From contig SKZY01000271.1 of the NCBI GenBank assembly GCA_007127095.1, positions 1-41,602 of the forward strand: 41,602 nt of DNA, read 5' to 3'. Below the pieces are notes generated by a model. It was not told the DNA's origin. It saw only the letters and a list, made by a program, of their open reading frames with translations, and ran no database searches. Both the position numbers and the translations under genes were made by a program. This DNA is from Planctomycetaceae bacterium. GTDB taxonomy: Bacteria; Planctomycetota; Planctomycetia; Pirellulales; Pirellulaceae. Below are positions 17,200 through 26,089 of the stretch, in pieces. Within the stretch, counting starts at the first letter, position 1. Every line of letters begins with the position of its first letter.

Positions 17200-17958
17200 A
17201 TGAAGATCCATTGTTTGGGCACGACCGGCTATCATCCCAACGACCGGCGACACACTTCCTGCTATTTCTTGCCCGCAGACGGGGTGGTACTCGATGCCGG
17301 CAGCGGGATGTACCGTTTGCCGCCGCTGATCGAAACCGACAGTCTCGACATCCTGCTTAGCCACAGCCACCTCGATCACATCCTCGGGCTAACATTCCTG
17401 CTCGATATCCTGCACCTCCGGCCCGTCGAATCGGTCCGGGTTTGGGGGGAACCCGACAAATTGGCTGCCGTCCGTGAGCATCTCTTTCACGGACTGATTT
17501 TCCCCGCGCCGATCCCGGTTCAGTGGCGACCGATCGAACCGGGTGAAGTCGTCCGGATCGGCGTTTCGGGATCGGTCACGGTCGACTCACGCGAACAGGA
17601 GCATCCCGGTGGCTCACTCGCGTATCGGCTCCGCTGGACCGCCCCTGCGAAAACTCTGATCTATGCCACCGACAGTGTCGGCGATACGTCGGCCGATTGT
17701 TGTCGCTGGATGGCGGGGGCCGACCTGCTGATGCACGAGTGCTACTTTCGCGACTCCGAACAGCAATGGGCGGTCAAGACAGGGCACTGCTGGACATCGC
17801 GGGCGACCGGAATCGCCCAGGCTGCTGAAGTAGCGAGCCTGCTGCTGACCCACATCAACCCGTTGGCCTCGGGCGACGACCCGATCGACATCGCCGCCGC
17901 CCGCGCGATCTTTGCGGAGACCCGCGTCGCGGCCGACGGCGACGTGATCACCTTCTGA
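17200..17958 (+). CDS. Metallo-beta-lactamase-fold hydrolase (RNase Z-like)
   Basis: A 252-aa hydrolase with the two-zinc metallo-beta-lactamase fold. Visible motifs are LDAGSGMYRL after the first strands, the zinc motif SHSHLDH (H55, H57, D59, H60), YATDSV (bridging Asp), MHECYF and the late LLTHINP. The arrangement resembles the RNase Z/phosphodiesterase branch, but the long flexible arm of true tRNase Z is not obvious, so the substrate (tRNA, cyclic nucleotide or other) is not assigned. The frame is open a little upstream; the ATG at 17200 gives the standard MKIHCLGTTG start of the fold. Confidence 0.85.
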   Translation: MKIHCLGTTGYHPNDRRHTSCYFLPADGVVLDAGSGMYRLPPLIETDSLDILLSHSHLDHILGLTFLLDILHLRPVESVRVWGEPDKLAAVREHLFHGLIFPAPIPVQWRPIEPGEVVRIGVSGSVTVDSREQEHPGGSLAYRLRWTAPAKTLIYATDSVGDTSADCCRWMAGADLLMHECYFRDSEQQWAVKTGHCWTSRATGIAQAAEVASLLLTHINPLASGDDPIDIAAARAIFAETRVAADGDVITF

Positions 17959-17998
17959 AATCGATTGAAGCGATGCGGGTGAACTTCACCCTTGCGTT

Positions 17999-18883
17999 TC
18001 ATCGCTTGGCGGTACGGACCGGGCCGGTGACCAATTCTTCGGTCATTCGGGCGCGATACTCCATCAGGCTGTTGGCACCTTGGAACCCGACGACGGTTTC
18101 GTCCCAATCGAGTCGCTTGCTGAGGAGCCGCCCGGCGTCGATGTCGAAGCGTATGGTCCCGTTGCTGAGCTGCTGGACGATTTGGGCTTTGACCGAAGCC
18201 TGTTCGATCGGCGTCAGGATTTCGCTGCGGACCTTGATCGTGGCGACGCCGGTCTGCACCTGATTCAGGGTGAAGGTATCACGAGCCTTGATCACCTTGA
18301 CCTCCCCCGCTTCGCCCCGTGCCTTGATCTCACGAGGGACGCTCCAGGAATAGCCGATGGCGACCGCTTCCTCGGGTAAAGCGATCGTCAATCCACCCAT
18401 CCCGAGCGTGGCCACACTGCCGCCGTGTTGCTCGCGATCGAGTTCTTGCCCGCGCGGATTGATCGTCACAGTCGAGAGCGGTTTGTTGAGTTGTTGCGAA
18501 ACCGATTCGAACAGCAGCGGTGCCGGCTCGCCGGATCGACTGTCCCAGCGGACCTCATCGGCATCACCGGCCTGCTGGGTCATTTGCACGGAATCGACGG
18601 CATGAATGAAGGTCATCGCCCCTTCGTCACTGACGCCGGTAATCTCCCAAACTTTCTCGCTGACGGTATGCACTTGGGCGAGTTCCTCGACACCACCGAT
18701 GCGGGTCTTGGTCTTGGCGACGTGCGTCACCTCGTAATGAATCCGTTCGTCCGGTTTCAATCGATACCGCAACTGGTAGGTTTCGGATTGAGAGGACGTT
18801 GCAGGTTCGGAATCCGCTGCGACCGCTGGCCCGACACCCCACAACAATGAAACGCCGATCAGGGCAGAAAAAGTGAACTTCAC
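17999..18883 (-). CDS. Exported protein of unknown function (DUF6263-like)
   Basis: A 294-aa exported protein. GTG at 18883 is the likely start, because GGAGG lies 5 nt before it and the product then begins MKFTFSALIGVSLLWG, an ideal signal peptide with cleavage after AVAA. The upstream ATG at 18895 contains that ribosome-binding site within its own first codons. The mature protein has many beta-prone segments (YQLRYRLKPDERIHYEVTH; VWEITGVSDEGAMTF) and a regular pattern seen in planctomycetal exported proteins annotated as DUF6263; that family assignment is from memory of the pattern and moderately sure. No catalytic motif is visible. Convergent with the metallo-hydrolase gene, divergent from uppP. 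Confidence 0.65.
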   Translation of the reverse strand: MKFTFSALIGVSLLWGVGPAVAADSEPATSSQSETYQLRYRLKPDERIHYEVTHVAKTKTRIGGVEELAQVHTVSEKVWEITGVSDEGAMTFIHAVDSVQMTQQAGDADEVRWDSRSGEPAPLLFESVSQQLNKPLSTVTINPRGQELDREQHGGSVATLGMGGLTIALPEEAVAIGYSWSVPREIKARGEAGEVKVIKARDTFTLNQVQTGVATIKVRSEILTPIEQASVKAQIVQQLSNGTIRFDIDAGRLLSKRLDWDETVVGFQGANSLMEYRARMTEELVTGPVRTAKR

Positions 18884-19001
18884 GGTAGCCTCCATGCCGG
18901 TGGGAATCCCTATAACAGAACTTCACCATCGCAGAATCGACGTGCCACGACAACCTCGATCGCGGCCGGTCGACACCCCTTTTTGCTGAGGATTTGACCG
19001 G

Positions 19002-19778
19002 ATGCAATTGATCGAAATGATCGTCCTGGCCGTGATCCAGGGGATCGCGGAGTTTTTGCCGATCAGCTCATCGGGGCATCTGGCGATCGTCGGGGCGATG
19101 CTGGGTCAGCCGAAGGAGTCGGCTGCGGTCGAGATCATCCTACACGGCGGGACGCTCGGTTCGATCCTGGTCGTCTATTGGCGTCGAATTCTGGCGCTGT
19201 TGATCAGCGACCGGCGGGTCATTCCGATGCTGGTCATCGGCACGATCCCGGTCGTCCTGGTCGGCCTACCGGTCAAGGCGTTCGCCGAGCCGATCCTGAA
19301 GAACACACTCTTGGCCGGCTGTATGTTGCTGGTCACCTCAAGCGTTCTGGTGATGCTGAAATACGTTCCCGGGGGCGGGCTGCAGTATGCCCGCATGCGG
19401 TGGTGGCAAGCGTTGGTGATCGGCTGCTTTCAAGCGGTGGCGATTTTGCCCGGGATCAGTCGCAGCGGGTCGACCATCTTTGGTGGCCGCCTGATCGGCC
19501 TCCGCGGCCCCGACGCGGTTACGTTCTCATTTTTGCTCGCCATCCCCGCGATCCTCGGCGCGACGGTGTTGGAGGTCAAGGACCTGGTGGAAGAAGGGAT
19601 CAGCGGCGAAGAGGTGACCTTGCTGGCTATCGGCGCCTTGATCTCTTTCGCACTCGGCATCTTCGCGCTCCGCTGGTTGATGTATTGGAGCGACCGCGAC
19701 CGATTGCATTGGTTCGCACTTTGGTGTGGTCCTCTCGGCTTACTGGTCATCGGGCTCCATTTCGCTGGTATGCTGTAA
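19002..19778 (+). CDS. uppP: Undecaprenyl-diphosphatase (UppP/BacA)
   Basis: A 258-aa membrane phosphatase that recycles undecaprenyl pyrophosphate, the lipid carrier for cell-wall and surface polysaccharide precursors. Both signature regions are intact: the N-terminal QGIAEFLPISSSGHL (E17 and the serines) and the second, PGISRSGSTI. About eight hydrophobic segments are seen. The length matches the family (about 265 aa). A GAGG sequence lies about 10 nt before the ATG. The lexA gene follows on the same strand after 104 nt. Confidence 0.95.
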   Translation: MQLIEMIVLAVIQGIAEFLPISSSGHLAIVGAMLGQPKESAAVEIILHGGTLGSILVVYWRRILALLISDRRVIPMLVIGTIPVVLVGLPVKAFAEPILKNTLLAGCMLLVTSSVLVMLKYVPGGGLQYARMRWWQALVIGCFQAVAILPGISRSGSTIFGGRLIGLRGPDAVTFSFLLAIPAILGATVLEVKDLVEEGISGEEVTLLAIGALISFALGIFALRWLMYWSDRDRLHWFALWCGPLGLLVIGLHFAGML

Positions 19779-19882
19779 AGCGACGATGTCGGTGTCGCCA
19801 CCGCGGCGGCCTGATGGTCGGCATCGATCGAATCGTCGACGGCATTGCCCGAGTTCCTCCCCCACTCTCACCACGCAATCCG

Positions 19883-20488
19883 ATGTCAGATTCCCCATCG
19901 CTGACCCCGCGTCAGCAAGAGATCTTTGAACTCATCCGCACACTGATCCTCGACCGCGGCTACGGCCCGACGGTCCGCGAGATCGGCAGTCACTTCGGGA
20001 TTCGCAGTCCCAACGGCGTAATGTGCCATCTCAAGTCGCTCGAAAAGAAGGGACTGATCATCCGCCGCGCCAAACAGAGCCGGGCGATCGCGTTGGCCTC
20101 GACGGCCGACCGCGGGCGGTTTTCGATGCCGCTAGCCGGCGTCGTAGCGGCGGGACCAACCTCGCTAGCCTTCGAGCAAAACGAACGGATCGACCTGGGA
20201 GAATCGGTTTTTCACCCCGATCGATTCGTGCTGCGAGTATCGGGCGATTCGATGATCGATGCCCATATCGTCGACGGCGACTACGTCGTGGTCGAACCGG
20301 CCGACCGGGCCGATCCCGGACAATTGGTGGTCGCGTTAACCCCCACCGGCGAGGCAACCCTCAAATATTGGCACCCCGAGAAGAACCGGATCCGTTTGCA
20401 ACCGGCTAATCAGGAAATGGCGGCGATCTATGTCGCCTCAGCGGACGTGATCGGCATCGCGGTCGCGATCGTCCGAACACACATCTGA
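19883..20488 (+). CDS. lexA: LexA repressor
   Basis: A 201-aa SOS repressor and self-cleaving protease. The N-terminal winged helix starts SLTPRQQEIFELI, with the recognition region PTVREIGSHFGIRSPNGV. The autocleavage site is A90-G91 in GVVAAGP. The catalytic Ser is S123 in VSGDSMID and the Lys is K161 in ATLKYWH. The length matches E. coli LexA (202 aa). The frame is open far upstream through the uppP region, but the ATG at 19883 gives the canonical N-terminus. No clear palindromic LexA box is visible in the 104 nt upstream; LexA boxes in this phylum are not the E. coli type, so autoregulation is neither shown nor excluded. Confidence 0.95.
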   Translation: MSDSPSLTPRQQEIFELIRTLILDRGYGPTVREIGSHFGIRSPNGVMCHLKSLEKKGLIIRRAKQSRAIALASTADRGRFSMPLAGVVAAGPTSLAFEQNERIDLGESVFHPDRFVLRVSGDSMIDAHIVDGDYVVVEPADRADPGQLVVALTPTGEATLKYWHPEKNRIRLQPANQEMAAIYVASADVIGIAVAIVRTHI

Positions 20489-20523
20489 ACGTCGTCGCCC
20501 GATCCCGTGGGGATCGAGTGCGA

Positions 20524-21771
20524 CTACTTTTTCAACGGTTCGATCTGCAAGCTAGCACGGTAACGCTGGCCGTCACGATGGATCACGATCGGCACCTCAC
20601 GATCGATCGGCGCCAACCCGACCCGGGTCACCAGATGATCGTCGTTTTCGACCGTCGCACCGTCGAACTCCAAGATCACGTCACCACGCCGAATCCGGGC
20701 CTGTTGCGCCGGGGAACCGGGGCGGACCTCTTTGACCAACGCGCCGTAAGCGGCACCGGTCAGCCGGAGCGATTCGGCCGAAGTGAACTCGGGGTCGAGT
20801 GTCACCCCGAGATAGCCGCGGCGGAGTTTCCCGAAATGCACCAACTCATCGGCCACCCGCATCGCCATATCGATCGGAATCGCGAAGCCGATCCCTTCGC
20901 TGCCCCCACCGTTGCTGGCGATCGCCGTATTGATCGCGATCACTTCACCCCGCAGATTGAGCAGCGGGCCACCGCTGTTGCCGGGATTGATAGCGGCGTC
21001 GGTCTGGAAAAAATCTTGCAGTTCGATCCGTTCGTTACCCAAGGTCAAGTCGCGTCGTCCGCGGGCGCTGAGAATTCCGAAGGTGACGCTGTGACTGAGC
21101 CCGAACGGGCTGCCGATCGCCATCACGAAGTCACCGATCTCGATCTCGCCGCTGCGACCGATCTTCGCTAGCGGCACGGAGCGGTCGATCTTCAATACCG
21201 CGACATCGGTGCTTTCGTCGGAAATCACCCGGCTCGGCCTCAGCTTGACCCCCTCGCTGGTGCGGAGCACGATCTCGGACGGTTCGGCGCCCAGAATCAC
21301 GTGACGGTTGGTCAGCACCCACGATTCGCCAGCGATTTCGACGACCACGCCGGCACCCGCTTCGTCGAACGCTTCGCTGCGGCCACGAGTCTTCTCAACT
21401 TTGCGGGCTTCGATATGAATCACACTCGGCTTGACCAATTTGGCCACCCGCTTGACCAAACCTGCCAGCCGGTCGATCAAGGCGTAATCCTCATCGAGTT
21501 CGGCATACAACGCCTCCCGTGGATCACTCCGATTCGGGCTTAACGACACCCCGAAATCACCGCCAGCGTTATCGACCGGGTCCGGATTCGTCGCTTCATC
21601 ACCGAGCGGATCGCGAGATCGCTCGAATGCGGCATCACCGACACGTTGGCTACGGTACGGCTCGACGACCTGCCCGAATACCGGGCTCAAAGAGCCGAGT
21701 ACCAGCGTGATCGCCAACCAATGCGATGGGTACGGACCGCGAACCGGCCGACTAAACGATAAATCGGGCAT
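20524..21771 (-). CDS. Trypsin-like serine protease with PDZ domain (HtrA/DegP family)
   Basis: A 415-aa periplasmic protease of the HtrA (S1C) family. An N-terminal signal or anchor segment (about residues 17-33, ending SPVFGQ) is followed by a 70-residue polar linker, the protease domain with H157 (LTNRHVILGA), D189 (STDVAVLK) and S266 (NPGNSGGPLL), and one C-terminal PDZ domain (about 310-405; GYLGVTLDP, GDVILEFDGATV). One PDZ places it nearer DegS/HtrA1 than DegP. It ends 36 nt past the convergent lexA stop. The upstream region holds two inverted repeats (see separate entries). Confidence 0.93.
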   Translation of the reverse strand: MPDLSFSRPVRGPYPSHWLAITLVLGSLSPVFGQVVEPYRSQRVGDAAFERSRDPLGDEATNPDPVDNAGGDFGVSLSPNRSDPREALYAELDEDYALIDRLAGLVKRVAKLVKPSVIHIEARKVEKTRGRSEAFDEAGAGVVVEIAGESWVLTNRHVILGAEPSEIVLRTSEGVKLRPSRVISDESTDVAVLKIDRSVPLAKIGRSGEIEIGDFVMAIGSPFGLSHSVTFGILSARGRRDLTLGNERIELQDFFQTDAAINPGNSGGPLLNLRGEVIAINTAIASNGGGSEGIGFAIPIDMAMRVADELVHFGKLRRGYLGVTLDPEFTSAESLRLTGAAYGALVKEVRPGSPAQQARIRRGDVILEFDGATVENDDHLVTRVGLAPIDREVPIVIHRDGQRYRASLQIEPLKK

Positions 21772-21801
21772 GCAACGTAACTCAACGATGGGAGGGAGGC
21801 T

Positions 21802-21817
21802 TGAAGCCGTGGCTTCA
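21802..21817. repeat. Short perfect inverted repeat upstream of htrA-like gene (REP-like candidate)
   Basis: TGAAGCC-GT-GGCTTCA, a 7-bp stem with a 2-nt centre, 31-46 nt before the protease start codon and so probably inside its 5' leader. Its form resembles short repeated palindromes found in many planctomycete genomes. Whether it is repeated in this genome cannot be told from one window. Confidence 0.35.
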
Positions 21818-21912
21818 TCCTACGCATCGGCGCTTTGCGGGTCCCGAATTTGCGATTCAAAAGACGAGTAGTCCTGGCCCAACCCGTCGGCACATTCAAG
21901 CACCACGGCGCA

Positions 21913-21927
21913 TCAGGACCGTCCTGA
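21913..21927. promoter_or_regulatory. 15-bp palindrome in htrA/dksA intergenic region
   Basis: TCAGGAC-C-GTCCTGA, a perfect 7-1-7 inverted repeat 142 nt before the protease start. Its symmetry and spacing suit a dimeric regulator binding site for the protease gene, but no regulator is identified and a chance palindrome is possible. Confidence 0.3.
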
Positions 21928-21956
21928 CTAATGCCACCGGATGGCGATGCGGAGAC

Positions 21957-21988
21957 GAAAAAAGCGACGGAAATCACTCTCCGTCGCT
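21957..21988 (-). terminator. Rho-independent terminator of the dksA-like gene
   Basis: On the minus strand, the 9-bp stem AGCGACGGA/TCCGTCGCT (21963-21971 and 21980-21988) with an 8-nt loop is followed by six T residues. It lies 49 nt after the stop of the DksA-like gene and is well formed. Confidence 0.85.
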
Positions 21989-22036
21989 TGACAATCCTCG
22001 ATCCCGAAATCGCCTTCCGGCGTGATTCCAGGACGA

Positions 22037-22435
22037 TTAACCGTAATAACCGACGGTGCCGCCCCAACCGGCCGCTCCCGGTTCGCTGCGTTTCTCGGCA
22101 GCACGCCGACAATCGATGCAGTCGACGACGTAGGGAACCGCCTGCAGACGTTTCAGCGGGATCGGTTTGCCACAGTCTTGGCAGACCCCGTAACTGCCGT
22201 CGCGGAATCGCTCCAACGCCGCATCGATCGCCGACAATTCGTCACTTTCCACTTCCAACAAACGACTGTTGATCTCGTCTTGGGCGGAATCGGCCGCAAC
22301 ATCCAAAACATCACCCGAACCGTCGCCGTGGAGTTCACGCAGCAGACGCATGTCTCCCTTGATCGATCGGGCCAGGGCCTCGCGGCGTAACCGCAGTGTC
22401 TGCTTCAGTTTTTCGATCGTTTCGTTTCGTGCCAT
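22037..22435 (-). CDS. DksA/TraR-family C4 zinc-finger protein
   Basis: A 132-aa protein of the DksA/TraR family, whose members bind in the RNA polymerase secondary channel and modulate transcription with or without ppGpp. The N-terminal two-thirds is a long helical hairpin (residues 4-80), followed by the zinc finger with C85, C88 (CQDCGK) and C106, C109 (CIDCRR). The coiled-coil tip segment (GDVLDVAADSAQDE) carries the acidic residues typical of the family. The ATG at 22435 is chosen because AGGGG lies 6 nt before it; an adjacent GTG (22438) is less likely. A terminator follows 49 nt after the stop, so it is probably monocistronic. Confidence 0.88.
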   Translation of the reverse strand: MARNETIEKLKQTLRLRREALARSIKGDMRLLRELHGDGSGDVLDVAADSAQDEINSRLLEVESDELSAIDAALERFRDGSYGVCQDCGKPIPLKRLQAVPYVVDCIDCRRAAEKRSEPGAAGWGGTVGYYG

Positions 22436-22626
22436 CACTGACCCCTTTCAAAAAATGTCGCCCATCGAAGCCACATCGAACCACCTCAATCCGGGTTCCT
22501 CTCACCCGCCATGCGATCCCACGCACATTAGGGCCCGGTTCACGTCGGTGGACGTACCGCGAATGCCCCTGGTACGCACCAAGTCCTCGAAAGGTTCCGT
22601 CAACCCGATCTTCGACACGCCGATGG

Positions 22627-22655
22627 TTGAATGTTGCAAGTCGCGACGCTATGCT
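22627..22655 (+). promoter_or_regulatory. Sigma-70-like promoter before DUF1559 gene
   Basis: TTGAAT (22627-22632), a 17-nt spacer and TATGCT (22650-22655). Both hexamers match the consensus at four positions and the spacing is ideal. The start site would fall near 22662, giving a leader of about 165 nt before the ATG at 22826. The rest of the 390-nt gap 22436-22825 holds no recognisable gene. Confidence 0.5.
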
Positions 22656-22657
22656 AC

Positions 22658-22672
22658 TGAGAACGAGTCTCA
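22658..22672 (+). promoter_or_regulatory. Fur-like operator overlapping the predicted transcription start
   Basis: TGAGAAC-G-AGTCTCA, a 7-1-7 inverted repeat (three of the seven pairs on each side are interrupted, the outer TGAGA/TCTCA is perfect). It closely resembles the well-known Fur box form TGAGAATGATTCTCA and starts 3 nt after the predicted -10 box, an ideal place for repression. A regulator of the Fur family (Fur, Zur or PerR) is inferred. Confidence 0.5.
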
Positions 22673-22825
22673 TTTTCAGGCTCGGCTCAGAAGTCGCCAG
22701 CAAGCCAAGCCGTGGCGGATCGTCTCCACCGAGCGATCGTTATCGTCACCCCGCCTAGCCAGCCACGTTCGGACGAGCGCACACCTCGGTATGCGAAACT
22801 CTGGCTCCCCCACCTCAGGCTTGTT

Positions 22826-23841
<1,016 letters not shown>

Positions 23842-23845
<4 letters not shown>

Positions 23846-24207
23846 GACGTCCGCTGCAAGATGGTTTCGATCTGGCGGACGACCAACGCGAGTGAGCGAT
23901 TGGCCATTTCGAAGTTGGTGTGACTGCTCACCTCGGCCTGGATCTCGTCGAAGAACTCGGCCGCCTTCCTCAGCTTGGAAAACTTTTTCTTCGCCATTTT
24001 TAGAAAGGCTTCGTCATCCTCGGCCAGCTTGGCGGGGGCGACGGCGAGGATGAAGTCGTACAGGTCGCGGGCAATGTCGCGAAGATCCTCATCGTCTTGA
24101 GCTTCATCACTGTGCTTGATGAAGGTGCGGACCATCCAGAGGTGGGCCAACTGATCGTCAATCTCTCGGACCGCCGTGGCGTGAACGTCACTCGATGAGT
24201 CACTCAT
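23842..24207 (-). CDS. Small acidic helical protein of unknown function
   Basis: A 121-aa protein, if started at the ATG at 24207 (MSDSSSDVHATAVREID); an in-frame ATG at 24228 would add seven residues. Its sequence is almost wholly helix-forming, without signal peptide or membrane segment: LWMVRTFIKHSDEAQDDEDL, FILAVAPAKLAEDDEAFLKM, then a basic stretch AKKKFSKLRKAAEFFDEI. Not recognised as a named family. It converges on the DUF1559 gene with a 4-bp overlap of stop codons and is divergent from the sulfatase gene (192 nt between starts). Confidence 0.6.
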
Positions 24208-24399
24208 TTTGGCTTCAGCAATCTCCATGCATCGTGGTTTCTGATCTGCAATCCGCCGGCGGCGGCGAACGCAATTACTCCGGCTGCCGAAGGCCCAGTC
24301 TAGCAACGCGTGGGACGACGGCGGAACTGTCAACCGTTACCATGCATCGCATTCGGCCCGGCGACGGCCGACTCCCCGTTCTCGATCGGAGCCACAACG

Positions 24400-25878
24400 A
24401 TGCCCCATCCAGTTTATCAGTTCACGGTTGATCCGATCGGTCAACGATTCGGTCGCTTTGTGACATTTGTCGTGGCGACTTTCACACTGGTAGTCAGCGG
24501 CCTGGCTGCCGAAGCGAAACCAGCCAACGCACCGCCGAACGTGCTCTTCATCTGCATCGACGACCTTCGCAACGAGGTCGGCTATTTGGGGGCATCGCGA
24601 GCCAGAACCCCCGCTCTCGATCGCTTCGCGGCGACGGGAATCAGTTTTTCGCGGCACTATGTCCAGGTCCCGACCTGTGGAGCATCGCGGGCGGCGTTGA
24701 TGCGAGGGCGCTACCCCGATTCACCGGCCACAGTGAACAACAACGCGATCCTCAAAACTCACACCGAGTGGGCTGACAAGAGCCTGCCTGCCTGGTTCCG
24801 CAGCCACGGTTATCAGACTCATTCTCTCGGCAAAGTGACCCACTATCCGGGCAACCTGGCGGGCGAGAACTGGGCCGCACCCCCCGTCGAATTGCCCGGC
24901 GGCTGGGATCGAGCCGAAATTCCGGCCGGCCCCTGGCCGCATGCCGAGGCGATCATGCACGGCTTTGCCGGCGGTAGGGCACGAGTCCGAGGCCAATCTC
25001 CAGCGATCGAATCGACCGCCGGCCCCGATTCGCTCTACCCAGACGCTTGGGTGGCGGATGAAGCGACGAAGTGGCTGACCGAGCTGATGGCAACCGATTC
25101 TCCCTGGTTTTTGGCGGTCGGCTTTTTCAAGCCGCACCTCCCGTTCGCCGCCCCAAAGGCCTGGTTCGACCGCCACGACCCGGCCGATTTCGATCCCCCG
25201 CCCAACGCCAGCCGTCCGTCCTGGCCATCGGGCTGGCACGGCAGCGGCGAGTTCCGCGGTAACTATGGACATCAAGGACGTGATCCCGAAAACGACGAGG
25301 CTTATGCCCGCCAGTTGCGGCACGCTTACGCCGCCGCCGTCAGTTACATGGATCACCAGCTCGGCCGACTGCTAGAAACACTCGACCGGCTCGACCCGGA
25401 TCGCGAGACCGTGGTCGTGATTTGGGGCGATCACGGTTTCCTACTCGGCGAACACGCGATTTGGGGTAAACACTGCTTGTACGAAGAGGCGCTCCGCAGC
25501 CCGCTGATCATTCGTCAACCTGGCAACACCGGCCCCGGCAGCGTCTCCGCGGCAATCGTCGAAACCGTCGATATCTACCCGACGCTGACCGAACTCTGCG
25601 GCCTGCCGACACCAGCAGAACTCTCCGGACGGAGCCTGCGACCGTGGCTCGATTCGCCGAACGCCCCGAGCGACAAACCGGCGCGCGGTTTCTGGACCGC
25701 CGGCTCGCAGACGATTCGGACACCGCGCTACCGCTTGATCCGCACCGGACGTCGCGGTGACCGCCCACCGGCGATCGAGCTGTTCGATTATGACTCCGAC
25801 CCCGCGGAGACCCGCAATGTCGCCGCGGATCACCCCGCGACGGTCGATGAATTGACGCGGCTGCTCGACGCCGATTAA
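24400..25878 (+). CDS. Sulfatase (iduronate-2-sulfatase-like, type I formylglycine)
   Basis: A 492-aa exported sulfatase. An N-terminal hydrophobic segment (about residues 19-36) with GLAAEA acts as signal peptide. The metal-binding FICIDDLRNEVGYLG (D54, D55) is followed by the modification site CGASRAALMRGRYP, where C93 would become formylglycine. Downstream are FFKPHLPF and the late metal site IWGDHGFLLGEH. The position usually taken by Pro in CxPSR is Ala here (CGASR), a variant that is known among sulfatases. The overall pattern (KPHLPF, EHAIWGKHCLYEEALRSPL) is that of iduronate-2-sulfatase-like enzymes, which act on sulfated polysaccharides; planctomycetes carry many. GGAG precedes the ATG at 24400. 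Confidence 0.92.
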   Translation: MPHPVYQFTVDPIGQRFGRFVTFVVATFTLVVSGLAAEAKPANAPPNVLFICIDDLRNEVGYLGASRARTPALDRFAATGISFSRHYVQVPTCGASRAALMRGRYPDSPATVNNNAILKTHTEWADKSLPAWFRSHGYQTHSLGKVTHYPGNLAGENWAAPPVELPGGWDRAEIPAGPWPHAEAIMHGFAGGRARVRGQSPAIESTAGPDSLYPDAWVADEATKWLTELMATDSPWFLAVGFFKPHLPFAAPKAWFDRHDPADFDPPPNASRPSWPSGWHGSGEFRGNYGHQGRDPENDEAYARQLRHAYAAAVSYMDHQLGRLLETLDRLDPDRETVVVIWGDHGFLLGEHAIWGKHCLYEEALRSPLIIRQPGNTGPGSVSAAIVETVDIYPTLTELCGLPTPAELSGRSLRPWLDSPNAPSDKPARGFWTAGSQTIRTPRYRLIRTGRRGDRPPAIELFDYDSDPAETRNVAADHPATVDELTRLLDAD

Positions 25879-25992
25879 TCCGACGCCTCCCTGTCCGGCT
25901 CGCCGAAAGTCGGGACGTGCGTTAAGTTTTTCGCAAAGTTCAAAAGTCGGTCGGTCGTTGCGAGCCTGACGGCCTACTGACGTGTCTGGGCA

Positions 25993-26009
25993 GGTGTCCG
26001 ACGGACACC
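25993..26009. promoter_or_regulatory. 17-bp perfect palindrome upstream of aminotransferase
   Basis: GGTGTCCG-A-CGGACACC, an 8-1-8 perfect inverted repeat in the 211-nt gap 25879-26089, 80 nt before the aminotransferase start. It could be a dimeric regulator site or a copy of a genomic repeated palindrome. It has no T-run, so it is not a terminator. The rest of the gap shows nothing clear. Confidence 0.4.
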
Positions 26010-26089
26010 GCATCGCCGCCGGTCAGCGAATCGATGCCGCACCGAGCGTCTCCACCCTCTTTTTCCCTCGTCCTCCGTGCCGAGCCGCC

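Noticed and set aside
19779-19882. LexA autoregulatory box upstream of lexA
   Set aside because: No clear inverted repeat was found in this stretch; planctomycete LexA boxes are not of the E. coli CTGT-N8-ACAG type, so nothing can be claimed.
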